64,000 nucleotides of DNA, from NCBI RefSeq assembly GCF_029211225.1, contig NZ_JARGEM010000005.1, positions 244,431 to 308,430 of the forward strand, written 5' to 3'. Of this stretch, positions 27,077-36,209 are shown piece by piece. Position numbers and translations under genes: made by a program. Numbering within the stretch: the first letter of the stretch is position 1; every line of letters begins with the position of its first letter. The DNA comes from Antiquaquibacter metalliresistens. GTDB taxonomy: Bacteria; Actinomycetota; Actinomycetes; Actinomycetales; Microbacteriaceae. Under the pieces are notes generated by a model. It worked only from the letters and a program-made list of their open reading frames with translations. It ran no database searches and was not told the DNA's origin.

Positions 27077-27685
27077 CGCCACCTTGGTGCCGACATCGAA
27101 CCCGGCGACGCGGTACTTCTCGCGGATGCGCTTGAGGTAGCTCTTCGCCGTCTCCTCCGAGATCGACAACTGGAACGCGACGGCCTTCACCGGCTCGCCG
27201 CCGCCGTAGAGCGCCATCACGCGGCGCTCCTGCGCGCTGAGCTTCGGGGCGCCGCCGACCTCCTCGGCGTTGAGCGCGAGGTCCAGCTCGGCGGAGACGA
27301 AGGACTCGCCCTTCGCGGCCGCGCGGATCGCCTCGACGATCATGCCGGCATCCTCGCTCTTGACGAGGTAGCCGAGCGCCCCGGCGGCCAGGGCCTCGCG
27401 CACGAGGTTGGGCTCGGAATACGTGCTCATGAGCACGACCTTCACCCCCGTGGTCTTGAGTGTGTTGATCTTCAGCGAGACGGGGATGTTGTCCTTGAGG
27501 TCGAGGTCGAGCAGCACGACGTCGACGGGGAACTCGGGATGCGTGATGAGCTCGGGCCAGGTCGGCACCGCCGCGACCATGTTGATGTCGCCCGCGGCGT
27601 TGCGGATCCATTCGGTGAGCGCGCCCAGCAACATCCGATGATCGTCGACGAGGGCGAGGCGGATGCGGTCGGTGCTGTCGTTCAC
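27014..27685 (-). CDS. LuxR-family response regulator
   Basis: A 223-residue regulator. The receiver domain has acidic pocket DD (14-15), phosphoacceptor Asp60 in VVLLDLDL and Lys in GYLVKSED. The C-terminal LuxR helix-turn-helix is LSAQERRVMALYGGGEPVKA followed by VAFQLSISEETAKSYLKRIREKY. GTG 27685 is preceded by AAGGGA at about 9 nt. It lies downstream of, and on the same strand as, a kinase and a kinase-like membrane protein, so it should be their output. Confidence 0.9.
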   Translation of the reverse strand: MNDSTDRIRLALVDDHRMLLGALTEWIRNAAGDINMVAAVPTWPELITHPEFPVDVVLLDLDLKDNIPVSLKINTLKTTGVKVVLMSTYSEPNLVREALAAGALGYLVKSEDAGMIVEAIRAAAKGESFVSAELDLALNAEEVGGAPKLSAQERRVMALYGGGEPVKAVAFQLSISEETAKSYLKRIREKYRVAGFDVGTKVALRKRAIEDGILIESDLPRGL

Positions 27686-27711
27686 GGTGTCATTCCCTTG
27701 TTCGGGGCGGA

Positions 27712-28962
27712 TCATTGGTCCGCCGGATTGTCGACGAGGCACTGGATCTCGACCCGCAGACTCGAGTGCTGGGTGGAGTCAGAGTACTGCCCGACCCGTC
27801 GGATGGCCTCCCACGTGGCCGGGTCGACGCGGTTGCGCGGCACGCCGGTGGTCGTCAACACGATCGGCACGGTCACCTTGTGTCCCTCAGTCGTCTGCAC
27901 GGAGTCGGTGGCGGGGCCGATGGAGATCTGCACGCTGCGGTTCGTGCTGCTCTTGGCGGGGTCGCTCACCAGCAGCCATGCGGTGGAGAGCAGACCGTCG
28001 CGCTGCTGCGGATCGAGCAGCCCGGCCAGGCTCGACTTGTCGGTGAGCGTCACCGATTTGCCGAGGAAGTCCGATTCCGTGATCGCGTGGTACAGCCAGG
28101 TCTCGCGGCGTCCCTCGATGAGGTGCAGCCGCAGTTCGGTCGCAAGCGACGCGGCCTTGGATGCCGTCTTCGGGTCGAGCGGAAGCGCCGTCTTGCCGGT
28201 GGCCACCGACTCCAGAAGCTCTTCGGCGGCGAGGTCGAGCCGAGCAAGCTCCTCGGAGGCCATCATGCCGACCGCGAACCGCGGCGCCGAGACGGTGCTC
28301 TGCACGAGCACGCGATCGAGTTCCACCTGCACCAGCCTGCGGAAGCCGCGCACGGCCACGACGCCGATCACGCCGGGCAACACGGCGAAGGCGAGGGTTG
28401 TGATCTGCGGGCCGAGGTCTTCGGGCGCGAGGCTCGAGTTCAACACCATCGCGGTGCCGAGCACGACCCCCAGCACCGCGACGGCGATCAGGATGTCCCG
28501 CGCGCGCCGCAGCGTCACGATCAGCAGTAGCGCCATTCCGGCGGTCACCGCGGCGGTCGCAGAGCGGCCGACGTCGTGGAGCGGCCAGATCGCGACAAGG
28601 TCGAGCGCGACGGCGGCCGCCAGCCCGGCCATGAAGACCGCGAACATCCAGTCGGGCAGCTGATCGCCGGCGAGTCGGGAGGTCACGAAGGTCGCGACGA
28701 GCACCACGATGAGCACGGTCCAGGCCGCCAGTGCCGGCAACGGATCGGGGTAGTCGCCCCACAGGCTCACGAACCAGACGAAGCCGTAGATCGAACGCAG
28801 CGCCACGACGACGGCGGCCCCGATCCCGATGAACGAGGTGCCGAGGCTCGCACGGCGCGGCGTCGCGGCACGGATGACGCGGCGCGTCGCATCCGCCTCC
28901 CGCCGCTTGCCCCGGCCGAGGATGACGCCGAGGGTGTTCTCCTCGGGGGGCGCGTAGCTCAT
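27712..28962 (-). CDS. kinase-like membrane protein without recognisable ATPase motifs
   Basis: A 416-residue protein between kinase and regulator in one operon. After a 40-residue cytoplasmic tail it has about six to seven membrane segments to about residue 200, then a soluble helical part (ELARLDLAAEELLESVATGK, ATELRLHLIEGRRETWLYHA) that resembles a dimerisation region but with no phosphoacceptor His in the kinase arrangement, and a C-terminal strand-rich part without N-box or DxGxG. It overlaps the kinase gene by ATGA. I read it as a kinase-derived partner or sensor; the exact family is not recognised. Confidence 0.75.
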   Translation of the reverse strand: MSYAPPEENTLGVILGRGKRREADATRRVIRAATPRRASLGTSFIGIGAAVVVALRSIYGFVWFVSLWGDYPDPLPALAAWTVLIVVLVATFVTSRLAGDQLPDWMFAVFMAGLAAAVALDLVAIWPLHDVGRSATAAVTAGMALLLIVTLRRARDILIAVAVLGVVLGTAMVLNSSLAPEDLGPQITTLAFAVLPGVIGVVAVRGFRRLVQVELDRVLVQSTVSAPRFAVGMMASEELARLDLAAEELLESVATGKTALPLDPKTASKAASLATELRLHLIEGRRETWLYHAITESDFLGKSVTLTDKSSLAGLLDPQQRDGLLSTAWLLVSDPAKSSTNRSVQISIGPATDSVQTTEGHKVTVPIVLTTTGVPRNRVDPATWEAIRRVGQYSDSTQHSSLRVEIQCLVDNPADQ

Positions 28963-30119
28963 CGGGGCACCTCCAGCACGACGGTGGTGCCGGATCCGGG
29001 GGAGGAGAACAGGCGGGCCTTGCCGCCGACCTCCTTGAGCCGCCCCACGACGGACTCCTTGAAGCCGAGGCGTGCGGAGTCGACGTCGTCGAGCGCGAAC
29101 CCCACGCCGGAGTCGGTGATCATCGCGCGCACCGTGGTGTCGTCGTCGGTGATGGTCACGTGGGCCTCGGTGACGCCGGAGTGCCGCCGCACGTTCTCCA
29201 GGCACTCCGCCAGCGCCAGCAGAAACGCGTCGAGCACCTCGCTCGGCAACAGCACCTGCCCGGTGCCGTGCCAGCTCACCTCGAGACCCATGCGGCCGAA
29301 TCGCTGCTTGACGGATTCGAGCGTCGTGCCGAGCACGGTCTCCTCGACCCCGCCGAGGTTGTAGTCGCCCGACGACTGCGGGGTGGGCGTCGCGCCGAGC
29401 CGCAGCTGCCGCAGCAGCCGCGCATCGTCGGCCGCCTGCTGTCGCAGCGCCTCGGGGGCGACGCCCACACCCGAGTGCGCGAGCAGGGTCAGGGTGGCCA
29501 GCACGGTGTCATGCAGGAGCCGGGCGCCCTGCCGGCGCTGTGCTTCCGTCTCCGAGGCCTGCCGCTCGGCGCGGTGGGCGCGGCCGATGCTCGCGATGCG
29601 CCGTGCCGCGAGGGGCACGCTCGCGCTGAGCCAGAATCCGATGATGGCCGACAGCACCCAGCCGAGCACGAGCAGCGCGATCGTGCGCATCGGCAGCTGG
29701 TGAGGTGCGAGGGCGAGCGTGGTTGCGACCCCGGTGACCACGAATGCGACCGCGAGCAGTGCGCGGCGCGGTCCCGTCGTGGTCAGCACGATCGCCACCG
29801 AGGCCATCGACGCCGAGGCGATCTGGGCGATCGCGGAGACCCCGGACGAGCCGGGGCCCGATCCGGCCAGGGACGCGATCAGCACGAGCGCGAGCCCGGC
29901 GACGAGCACGACGGCAACCCAGGCGAGCGACCGGCTGGACCCCAGGCGCACCTGGGCGACAGCGACGAGCGCGTAGAGCGGCAGGCAGGCCAGGAGCACT
30001 CCGAGATCCACCGAGCCGGGGATGCTGAGGCAGAGCAGCGACACGATGGTGAAACTGAGCCCATAGACCCGCGCCGTGCGCTGGAGGAGGCGGTCGCGCT
30101 CCTTGGCGATGAGGTCCAT
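28959..30119 (-). CDS. sensor histidine kinase (HisKA_3/HATPase type)
   Basis: A 386-residue membrane kinase with five to six helices in residues 20-170, the phosphoacceptor His203 in QGARLLHDTVLATLTLL, N-box ECLENVRRHSG and G-box ITDSGVGFALDD, then GGKARLFSSPGSGTTVVLEV. The F-box region carries RLGFKESVVGRLKEVGG. It is a NarL-type kinase matched to the LuxR regulator two genes downstream. The ligand sensed by the membrane domain is unknown. The start follows a leader with a C/G-rich hairpin. Confidence 0.92.
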   Translation of the reverse strand: MDLIAKERDRLLQRTARVYGLSFTIVSLLCLSIPGSVDLGVLLACLPLYALVAVAQVRLGSSRSLAWVAVVLVAGLALVLIASLAGSGPGSSGVSAIAQIASASMASVAIVLTTTGPRRALLAVAFVVTGVATTLALAPHQLPMRTIALLVLGWVLSAIIGFWLSASVPLAARRIASIGRAHRAERQASETEAQRRQGARLLHDTVLATLTLLAHSGVGVAPEALRQQAADDARLLRQLRLGATPTPQSSGDYNLGGVEETVLGTTLESVKQRFGRMGLEVSWHGTGQVLLPSEVLDAFLLALAECLENVRRHSGVTEAHVTITDDDTTVRAMITDSGVGFALDDVDSARLGFKESVVGRLKEVGGKARLFSSPGSGTTVVLEVPR

Positions 30120-30176
30120 GGTGTCGCCATGCTGTCACAACGCACCCCCGAAAGCGGGGTGGCGCACCGGGGGACA

Positions 30177-30201
30177 AAGAGGCGAGTTCGTGTCGCCTCT
30201 T
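30177..30201 (-). terminator. terminator of metX
   Basis: A 9-bp perfect stem (AAGAGGCGA with TCGCCTCTT) and 7-nt loop begin 2 nt after the metX stop, followed on the minus strand by a short T-rich run (TTTG). It separates metX from the signalling operon. Confidence 0.7.
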
Positions 30202-30203
30202 CG

Positions 30204-31409
30204 TCAGCTCTCCAGCAGCCGCCTGAGCTGTTCGCCGACGGCGCGGTCCTCGATGAGGAACCCGTCGTGACCGAAGGGCGAGGAGATGACGTGGGGCTCG
30301 TCGCCATCGAGGTTGCCGGGCAGGTGCGCGGCGATGCGGCGCTGCTCCTCGACGGGGTAGAGGCGGTCGCTGTCGATGCCGAGCACGAGTGCTCGAGCGG
30401 TCGCCCGGGAGAGCGCCTGCGCGGTGCCGCCGCGTCCACGGCCGACGTCGTGCGAACTCATCGCGCCGATGAGGGTGAGGTAGCTGTTGGCGTCGAAGCG
30501 CCGCGTGAACTTGTTCCCGTGGAAGTCGAGGTAGCTCTCGACCGCGTAGCGTCCGCCGCCGCCGAGCGGACTCACCCCGCTCTGCCAGCTGCGTTCGAAC
30601 CGGTCGTTGAGCTCGGTCGGCGACCGGTAGCTGTGCAGGGCCATGCGTCGCGCGAGCGCGAGCCCGCGGTGCGGCCCCTCGCCCTCGGCGGCATCGTAGT
30701 AGGCGCCGTCCGCGAATGCGGGGTCCATGCGCACCGCCTCGGCCTGCAGGGAGTTCAGCGCGATCGAGTCCGCGTTGCAGAAGGCGGGCGCCGCGAGCAC
30801 CGCGACGCGCTCCAGGCGTTCGGGATGGCTGACCGCCCACTCGAGGGACTGCATGCCGCCCATCGACCCGCCGATCACGGCGGCCCAGCGCTCGATGCCG
30901 AGGTGGTCCGTGAGCGCGAGCTGCACGGCCACCTGATCGCGGATCGTGACGAAGGGGAATCGCGGGCCCCACTCGGCGCCGTCCGGCGCGTGGGAGGCGG
31001 GTCCGGTCGTGCCCTGGCAACCGCCGAGCATGTTCGGCGTGACCACGAACCAGCGATCGGTATCGACCGCCTTGCCGGGGCCGACGATGTCGTTCCACCA
31101 GCCCGCCGTGGGATGCCCCGGCCCCTGCTCTCCGACGATGTGACTGTCACCGGTGAGTGCGTGCACGATCAGCACGGCATTGTCGCGAGCCGGATTCAGC
31201 GTGCCGGCGGTCTCGTAGGCCACGCGCACCGCGGGCAGCTCGCCGCCGCGCTCCAGGGTCATGGCCCCGAGGGAGGCGAACTGGCGGTCGCCGACCGGGT
31301 CGCCCTCGCGCCAGGCGCCCGTCGCCGGGGGCTTGCCCGCGACGGAGCGCGCGTTGGCCTCCGTGATGAAGGCCGAGGGCACGGTGTCCTCGGGTGTCTG
31401 CCAGTCCAT
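30204..31409 (-). CDS. metX: homoserine O-acetyltransferase
   Basis: A 401-residue alpha/beta-hydrolase that acetylates homoserine for methionine synthesis. The nucleophile elbow is GGSMGG with Ser182; VLIVHALTGDSH supplies the oxyanion region, and the late GIDSDRLYPVEEQ and SPFGHDGFLIE provide Asp and His of the triad. ATG 31409 is chosen over an in-frame TTG at 31418. It follows metY on the same strand but a strong hairpin lies between them. Confidence 0.95.
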   Translation of the reverse strand: MDWQTPEDTVPSAFITEANARSVAGKPPATGAWREGDPVGDRQFASLGAMTLERGGELPAVRVAYETAGTLNPARDNAVLIVHALTGDSHIVGEQGPGHPTAGWWNDIVGPGKAVDTDRWFVVTPNMLGGCQGTTGPASHAPDGAEWGPRFPFVTIRDQVAVQLALTDHLGIERWAAVIGGSMGGMQSLEWAVSHPERLERVAVLAAPAFCNADSIALNSLQAEAVRMDPAFADGAYYDAAEGEGPHRGLALARRMALHSYRSPTELNDRFERSWQSGVSPLGGGGRYAVESYLDFHGNKFTRRFDANSYLTLIGAMSSHDVGRGRGGTAQALSRATARALVLGIDSDRLYPVEEQRRIAAHLPGNLDGDEPHVISSPFGHDGFLIEDRAVGEQLRRLLES

Positions 31410-31436
31410 GTCGCTCAAGTATCGCGGAAAGGCGAA

Positions 31437-31467
31437 GGCCCGGCGCGACTGTTACGTGCGCCGGGCC
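31437..31467 (-). terminator. hairpin between metY and metX
   Basis: A 10-bp stem (GGCCCGGCGC with GCGCCGGGCC) and 11-nt loop lie just after the metY stop. There is no U-tract. It may terminate or attenuate metY transcription before metX. Confidence 0.55.
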
Positions 31468-31480
31468 CCCGTGGTGCGGG

Positions 31481-32797
31481 TTACGCGCTCGCCGAAGCGG
31501 CGCCCGCCTTCCGCGCCGCCTCGAAGCCCGCTTGGAGGTCGGCCTTGAGGTCGTCGATGTTCTCGATGCCCACCGAGAGGCGCACGAGGCCCGGGGTGAC
31601 GCCCGTGGTGAGCTGCTGCTCGGGCGTGAGCTGGGAGTGCGTGGTGGACGCCGGGTGGATGATGAGGCTGCGCACGTCGCCGATGTTGGCCAGGTGGCTG
31701 AACAGCGTGACGTTCTCGACCAGGGCGCGGCCGGCATCCACACCACCCTTGAGCTCGAACGACAGCACCGCGCCGACGCCCTTGGGGGCGTACTTGTTGG
31801 CCGCCGCGTACCACGGGCTCGAGGGCAGGCCCGCGTAGTTCACCGAGGCGACATCGTCGTGGTTCTCGAGCCACTCCGCGATCTCTTGGGCGTTCTGCAC
31901 GTGGCGCTCGATGCGCAGGCTGAGGGTCTCGATGCCCTGGATGAGCGCGAAGGAGCTGTCGGGGGAGAGGGCGGCTCCGGTGTCTCGCAGCAGCGTGACG
32001 CGAGCCTTGATGACGTAGGCGATGCCATCGCCCAGCACGCCCGTGTAGCTCGCGCCGTGGTAGCTCGGGTCGGGCTCGGTGAGTCCGGGGAACTTGTCGA
32101 CGTGCTGCGACCAGGCGAACTTGCCGCCATCGACGATGACACCGGCGATGACCGTGCCGTGGCCACCGAGGAACTTGGTGGCCGAGTGCACGACGATGTC
32201 GGCGCCGAACTCGAAGGGGCGGATGAGGTACGGCGTCGCGATCGTGTTGTCCACGATGAGCGGCAGGTCGTTCTTGTGCGCGACCTCGGCGACCTTCTCG
32301 ATGTCGAGAATGTTGATCTTCGGGTTGCCGATCGTCTCGGCGAAGAACAGCTTCGTGTTCGGGCGCACCGCGGCGGCCCACTCTGCCTCGTCGTCCTGGT
32401 TCTCGACGAAGGTCACCTCGATGCCGAGCTTGGCGAGGGTGTACTTGAAGAGGTTGTAGGTGCCGCCGTAGATCGACGAGCTCGAGACGATGTGGTCGCC
32501 GGCGCCCGCGATGTTGAGCACCGCGTAGGTGATGGCCGACGATCCGGATGCCACGGCCAGCGCCGCGGTGCCGCCCTCGAGCGCGGCCACCCGCTGCTCC
32601 ACGACGTCGGTCGTGGGGTTCATCAGGCGGGTGTAGATGTTGCCGAACTCGGCCAGCGCGAACAGGTTCTGCGCGTGCTGGGTGCTGTTGAACACGTAGG
32701 ACGTCGTCTTGTAGATCGGCGTCGCACGCGCATTCGTGGTCGGGTCGGGCTGGGCACCGGAGTGCACCTGCTTGGTCTCGAACTTCCAGTCGCTCAT
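31481..32797 (-). CDS. metY: O-acetylhomoserine sulfhydrylase
   Basis: A 438-residue PLP enzyme of the Cys/Met metabolism family that forms homocysteine from O-acetylhomoserine and sulfide. PLP lysine is Lys208 in HSATKFLGGHG; other marks are the N-terminal YKTTSYVFNSTQHAQNLFAL and FGNIYTRLMNPTTDVVEQRV. Length fits MetY rather than MetB (about 390). A GAAGGAG ribosome site precedes ATG. No S-box or SAM riboswitch is seen in its 60-nt leader. Confidence 0.95.
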   Translation of the reverse strand: MSDWKFETKQVHSGAQPDPTTNARATPIYKTTSYVFNSTQHAQNLFALAEFGNIYTRLMNPTTDVVEQRVAALEGGTAALAVASGSSAITYAVLNIAGAGDHIVSSSSIYGGTYNLFKYTLAKLGIEVTFVENQDDEAEWAAAVRPNTKLFFAETIGNPKINILDIEKVAEVAHKNDLPLIVDNTIATPYLIRPFEFGADIVVHSATKFLGGHGTVIAGVIVDGGKFAWSQHVDKFPGLTEPDPSYHGASYTGVLGDGIAYVIKARVTLLRDTGAALSPDSSFALIQGIETLSLRIERHVQNAQEIAEWLENHDDVASVNYAGLPSSPWYAAANKYAPKGVGAVLSFELKGGVDAGRALVENVTLFSHLANIGDVRSLIIHPASTTHSQLTPEQQLTTGVTPGLVRLSVGIENIDDLKADLQAGFEAARKAGAASASA

Positions 32798-32865
32798 GGG
32801 TGCTGCTCCTTCATATCTGAGTGGTTCAAAGCCTCGGTCGGGATGCCGGGTCCCGCTGGTGAGCG

Positions 32866-32894
32866 AGCCTAGGCTCGGGTCGGAGACCGGTCAA
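32866..32894 (-). promoter_or_regulatory. metY promoter with palindrome over the -10
   Basis: On the minus strand, TTGACC (32889-32894), a 17-bp spacer and TAGGCT (32866-32871) form a near-consensus promoter starting about 60 nt before metY. The perfect 14-bp palindrome CGAGCCTAGGCTCG at 32864-32877 covers the -10 and is a candidate repressor site. Confidence 0.65.
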
Positions 32895-32956
32895 CGAGTC
32901 CCGACACGGGGCGTAACGCATCGACAACGCGCGAGTAGTCGTGCAAGACTAGTTTC

Positions 32957-33529
32957 GTGTCATCCATTCGACTCTTCATCCTCGGCTCGCTCGCCGAACG
33001 CGGGCCCATGCACGGCCACGCGCTGCGCCTGCTGGCGGACGAGGAGCACATCGACGACTGGGCGGATGTCTCTCCCGGCGCGATCTACGGTGCGATCAAG
33101 CGTCTCGCCGCCGAAGGGCTGATCGACGCGGTGCGGCTCGAGCGCGAGGGGCACTACCCGGAGCGACAGGTGTACGCGATCAGCGAGGCCGGGCGGCTGT
33201 CGCTGTCCGCCATCCGGGTCGAGGCGCTCGAGACCATCGTGCACCGCCCCGACCCCTTCGACCTCGCGATGGCCAGACTCGGGCCGGAGAACCTCGACGA
33301 CCTGATCGGTATCGTCGAGGCGCGCCTGGCCGAGTTTCGCGCGCGGATCGAGACCGAGGAGTTGCGTCAGACGCGCATCGCGCACTTCCTCACCCTGACC
33401 GAGGCGCGCGTGATCCGTCACGGCATCCACCGCCTCCGCGCCGAGGTCGCCTTCCATGAAGAACTGCTCGCGGCGCTGCCCGAGATCATCGCCGACGAAA
33501 CGGCGCGAAAGGCTGCATCCGATGACTGA
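32957..33529 (+). CDS. PadR-family transcriptional regulator
   Basis: A 190-residue PadR repressor. The winged helix is LFILGSLAERGPMHGHALRL, VSPGAIYGAIKRLAAEGLID and ERQVYAISEAGR, followed by a long helical C-terminal dimerisation part typical of PadR-s1 with Vir-type domain. It overlaps the downstream DHA2 exporter gene by 8 bp, so it most likely represses that exporter until a phenolic or drug ligand binds. GTG 32957 follows AAGACT by 6 nt, which may be a weak leaderless promoter. Confidence 0.9.
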   Translation: MSSIRLFILGSLAERGPMHGHALRLLADEEHIDDWADVSPGAIYGAIKRLAAEGLIDAVRLEREGHYPERQVYAISEAGRLSLSAIRVEALETIVHRPDPFDLAMARLGPENLDDLIGIVEARLAEFRARIETEELRQTRIAHFLTLTEARVIRHGIHRLRAEVAFHEELLAALPEIIADETARKAASDD

Positions 33530-35081
33530 CGACCAGACCCCGACGACGGCCACTCCGGCCTGGACGCCGCCGGCCGGCGTGACCCCGCGGCGGGCATGGG
33601 CCAGCCTCGCGGTGCTGCTCGTCGGCCTGTTCATGTCGCTGCTGGACACCACGATCGTCAACGTGGCGCTGCCGACGATCCGCGACAGCATCCATGCCGA
33701 CGAGGCGACGCTCGCGTGGATGATCTCCGGCTACGCGCTCGCGTTCGGTCTCGTGCTGATCCCCGCCGGGCGGTTCGGCGATCGTTTCGGCCACAAGTGG
33801 GTGTTCATCGCGGGCCTGGCCATGTTCACCGGGGCGAGCCTGTATGCGGGTCTCGCGCAGGACGCGACGCACCTGATCGTCGCCCGCGTGCTGCAGGGAC
33901 TCGGCGGGGGCATCTTCTTCCCGCCGGTGACCGCGTTCATCCAGTTGTTGTTCGCTCCGGCCAAGCGCGGCAAGGCCTTCGCTATCCTCGGCGCGGTGCT
34001 CGGCGTCTCCTCGGCGCTCGGGCCGATCGTCGGCGGGGTGTTGATCGAGGTGTTCGGCAACGAGCACGGTTGGCGAACGATCTTCTTCGTCAACCTGCCG
34101 ATCGGGCTCATCGGGGTCGTGGCGGCCATGCTCGTGCTGCCCAGGCTCGCGGCGGGCGACAAGGTCTCGTCGGACCTCGTCGGACTGGCCCTGCTCACGG
34201 GCTCGCTCGTCGCGCTCCTCGTGCCGTTGATCCAGGGTCAGGGCGAGGGATGGCCGCTGTGGACCTCCCTGTCACTGGCGGGCGGCGGCGTGCTGCTCGT
34301 GCTCTTCGCACTCTGGGAGCGCCGGGTGGCCGCGCGCGGAGGGTCACCGCTGGTGCCGCCGCACCTGTTCGCGCGGCCGGCGTTCACCGGCGGAACGGTG
34401 CTCGCGCTCGTGTACTTCGCGGCATTCACCAGCATCTTCTTCACGATCTCGCTGCTGTGGCAGGCGGGCCTCGGCCACACCGCGTTGGAGTCGGGCCTGG
34501 TCACGATTCCGTTCGCGATCGCGAACATCGTGGGAGCCTCGCAGAGCGATCGGCTCACGCAGCGTCTCGGTCGCGGTGTGCTCGTGCTCGGCTCGTCGTT
34601 GCTCACCGCCGGTCTGGGGGCGGTGTGGGGCATCCTCTCGGTGGTTCCCGCAGCGGAGCTCACGGGCTGGATGCTCATCGCACCGCTGGCGGTCGCCGGT
34701 TTCGGCAACGGCCTGTTCATCGCTCCGAACACGCGGTTCATCGTCGCCACCGTCGACGGCTCGGAGGCGGGGGCCGCGAGCGGGGTCATCGGCACGATGC
34801 AGCGCATCGGCAGCGCGATCGGCATCGCGGTGGTCTCGAGCGTGCTCTTCGGCGTCGCAAACCTATCCGCAGTCGCGGACGAGATCTCGGCGAGGGTCGG
34901 TACCGCACTCGCGGACGGCCTCTACTCCAGCCCCGAGGCCGCGGGTGAGGCGATCTCGGCCATGGTGCTCGCCGAGCACTTCGGCCCAGCGGCCACGGTC
35001 GCGATGCTGGTGAGCGCGATCCTCGCCCTGGTTGCGGCGGCGTTGGTCTTCGTGCTGCCCAAGCGCGTGCGCACTCACTGA
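33522..35081 (+). CDS. MFS drug exporter, DHA2 (EmrB/QacA) family
   Basis: A 519-residue, 14-helix exporter. The DHA2 signature LLDTTIVNVALPTIRD is in helix 1; GRFGDRFGHKWVFIAGL is motif A; LGGGIFFP and GPIVGGVLIEVFGNEHGWRTIFFVNLPIG belong to motif C and the following loop. It is coupled to the PadR gene upstream. Substrates are probably lipophilic toxic compounds. It ends with 7 bp overlap to a convergent gene. Confidence 0.93.
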   Translation: MTDDQTPTTATPAWTPPAGVTPRRAWASLAVLLVGLFMSLLDTTIVNVALPTIRDSIHADEATLAWMISGYALAFGLVLIPAGRFGDRFGHKWVFIAGLAMFTGASLYAGLAQDATHLIVARVLQGLGGGIFFPPVTAFIQLLFAPAKRGKAFAILGAVLGVSSALGPIVGGVLIEVFGNEHGWRTIFFVNLPIGLIGVVAAMLVLPRLAAGDKVSSDLVGLALLTGSLVALLVPLIQGQGEGWPLWTSLSLAGGGVLLVLFALWERRVAARGGSPLVPPHLFARPAFTGGTVLALVYFAAFTSIFFTISLLWQAGLGHTALESGLVTIPFAIANIVGASQSDRLTQRLGRGVLVLGSSLLTAGLGAVWGILSVVPAAELTGWMLIAPLAVAGFGNGLFIAPNTRFIVATVDGSEAGAASGVIGTMQRIGSAIGIAVVSSVLFGVANLSAVADEISARVGTALADGLYSSPEAAGEAISAMVLAEHFGPAATVAMLVSAILALVAAALVFVLPKRVRTH

Positions 35082-36202
35082 CGCGGCTGGTCCCGGTCGC
35101 GGCGCGAACCGGTGGGGTCGGTGCGCGAAGGTCCGCCGGGCGCTGCGGGCGCGTCATCCACCTCGCGGAACAGCCAGCGCGGTTTCGGCTCGACCAGGGG
35201 CCGGAACACTCGCCGCACGAGCGGGCTGGACAGAGCGATCGAGATGGCGATGCCGGCGAGGATCATGCTCACCAGCCACAGCGCCGAGGAGTGCTCGTCG
35301 GCGAGCACGCCCGTCTCGCGGATCGGATAGAGCACGAAGCTGTGCAGCAGGTACACGTACATGGTCGCCTGGCCGAAGGTCGTGTACCAGGTCGCCGAGC
35401 GCGGGATGAGCGCGAAGAAGGCCGCGCTCAGCAGCACCGCCAACGCGATGAGTCCGAGGCGCACGAGCCCCGCCCACCACTGGTCCTCCCCGAGGCCGCG
35501 GTAGGAGTCGTCGTAGAAGAACCAGAAGCGCAGGTCGATCTCGCGAAACAGGCGGATGTTCGAGGCGACGACCGCCAGCCAGCCGCCGAGCACGACGATG
35601 GAGAGGCCGCGCACCCACCACGTGACGCGTTCGGCGGCGCGCCACCGATCCACCAGGCCCCACGTGCGCATCTTCCAGCCGAGCACGAAGAACGGCAGGA
35701 TGCCGATAGCTCGAGAGAGCGAGAACGTCGAGTCCACGTTGTCGAAGTAGCCGACCGACACCGAGGTGATGATCGCGAAGAGCAACGGCCACCGCACGAT
35801 CGCCAGGTACGGCAGGATCAGCCGGAAGATGCCAAGCGCGAGCAGGAACCACAGAGTCCAGCTCGGGTTGGTCGGGTTGAACTCGCGCTTGCCTTCGACG
35901 AGGAACTGCACGAGGGTCCAGATCGCCTCCATCACGAAGTAGGGCAGCAGGATGTCGGTGAGCACCTTCTTCATCTGCCGGCTCCCCGGAGGCGTGGCCT
36001 TCGAGAAGTAGCCGCTGATCATGGCGAACGCCGGCATGTGGAACGCGTAGATGAACAGGTAGGCGGTCAGCGCGTTGTCGGACTCGTAGGTGAGTCGCTG
36101 GATGCCGTGACCGATCACCACGAGGGTCACCGCGGCGAAGCGGGCGTTGTCCCAGAACGGCACCCGTCGTCGGTGCGCGGTGCTGGGTGACGGAGAGCTC
36201 AT
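35075..36202 (-). CDS. acyltransferase 3 family membrane protein
   Basis: A 375-residue integral membrane acyltransferase (OafA/fucose 4-O-acetylase type) with about 10 helices. The first helix region RVPFWDNARFAAVTLVVIGH includes the conserved R-x10-H pattern, and YAFHMPAFAMISGYF matches the family FFxxSGF element. It probably O-acylates an envelope glycan. ATG 36202 lies 7 nt after a TAGTGT hexamer, fitting a leaderless mRNA from a promoter shared with the divergent SDR gene. Confidence 0.88.
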   Translation of the reverse strand: MSSPSPSTAHRRRVPFWDNARFAAVTLVVIGHGIQRLTYESDNALTAYLFIYAFHMPAFAMISGYFSKATPPGSRQMKKVLTDILLPYFVMEAIWTLVQFLVEGKREFNPTNPSWTLWFLLALGIFRLILPYLAIVRWPLLFAIITSVSVGYFDNVDSTFSLSRAIGILPFFVLGWKMRTWGLVDRWRAAERVTWWVRGLSIVVLGGWLAVVASNIRLFREIDLRFWFFYDDSYRGLGEDQWWAGLVRLGLIALAVLLSAAFFALIPRSATWYTTFGQATMYVYLLHSFVLYPIRETGVLADEHSSALWLVSMILAGIAISIALSSPLVRRVFRPLVEPKPRWLFREVDDAPAAPGGPSRTDPTGSRRDRDQPRQ

Positions 36203-36209
36203 CGTTTTC

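Noticed and set aside
30133..30150. C/G hairpin in the kinase gene leader as a regulatory RNA
   Set aside because: Only 6 bp of stem and no wider structure; too weak to call.
32798..32956. SAM riboswitch upstream of metY
   Set aside because: The leader is only about 60 nt and lacks the SAM-I or SAM-IV core; a promoter and palindrome explain the region.
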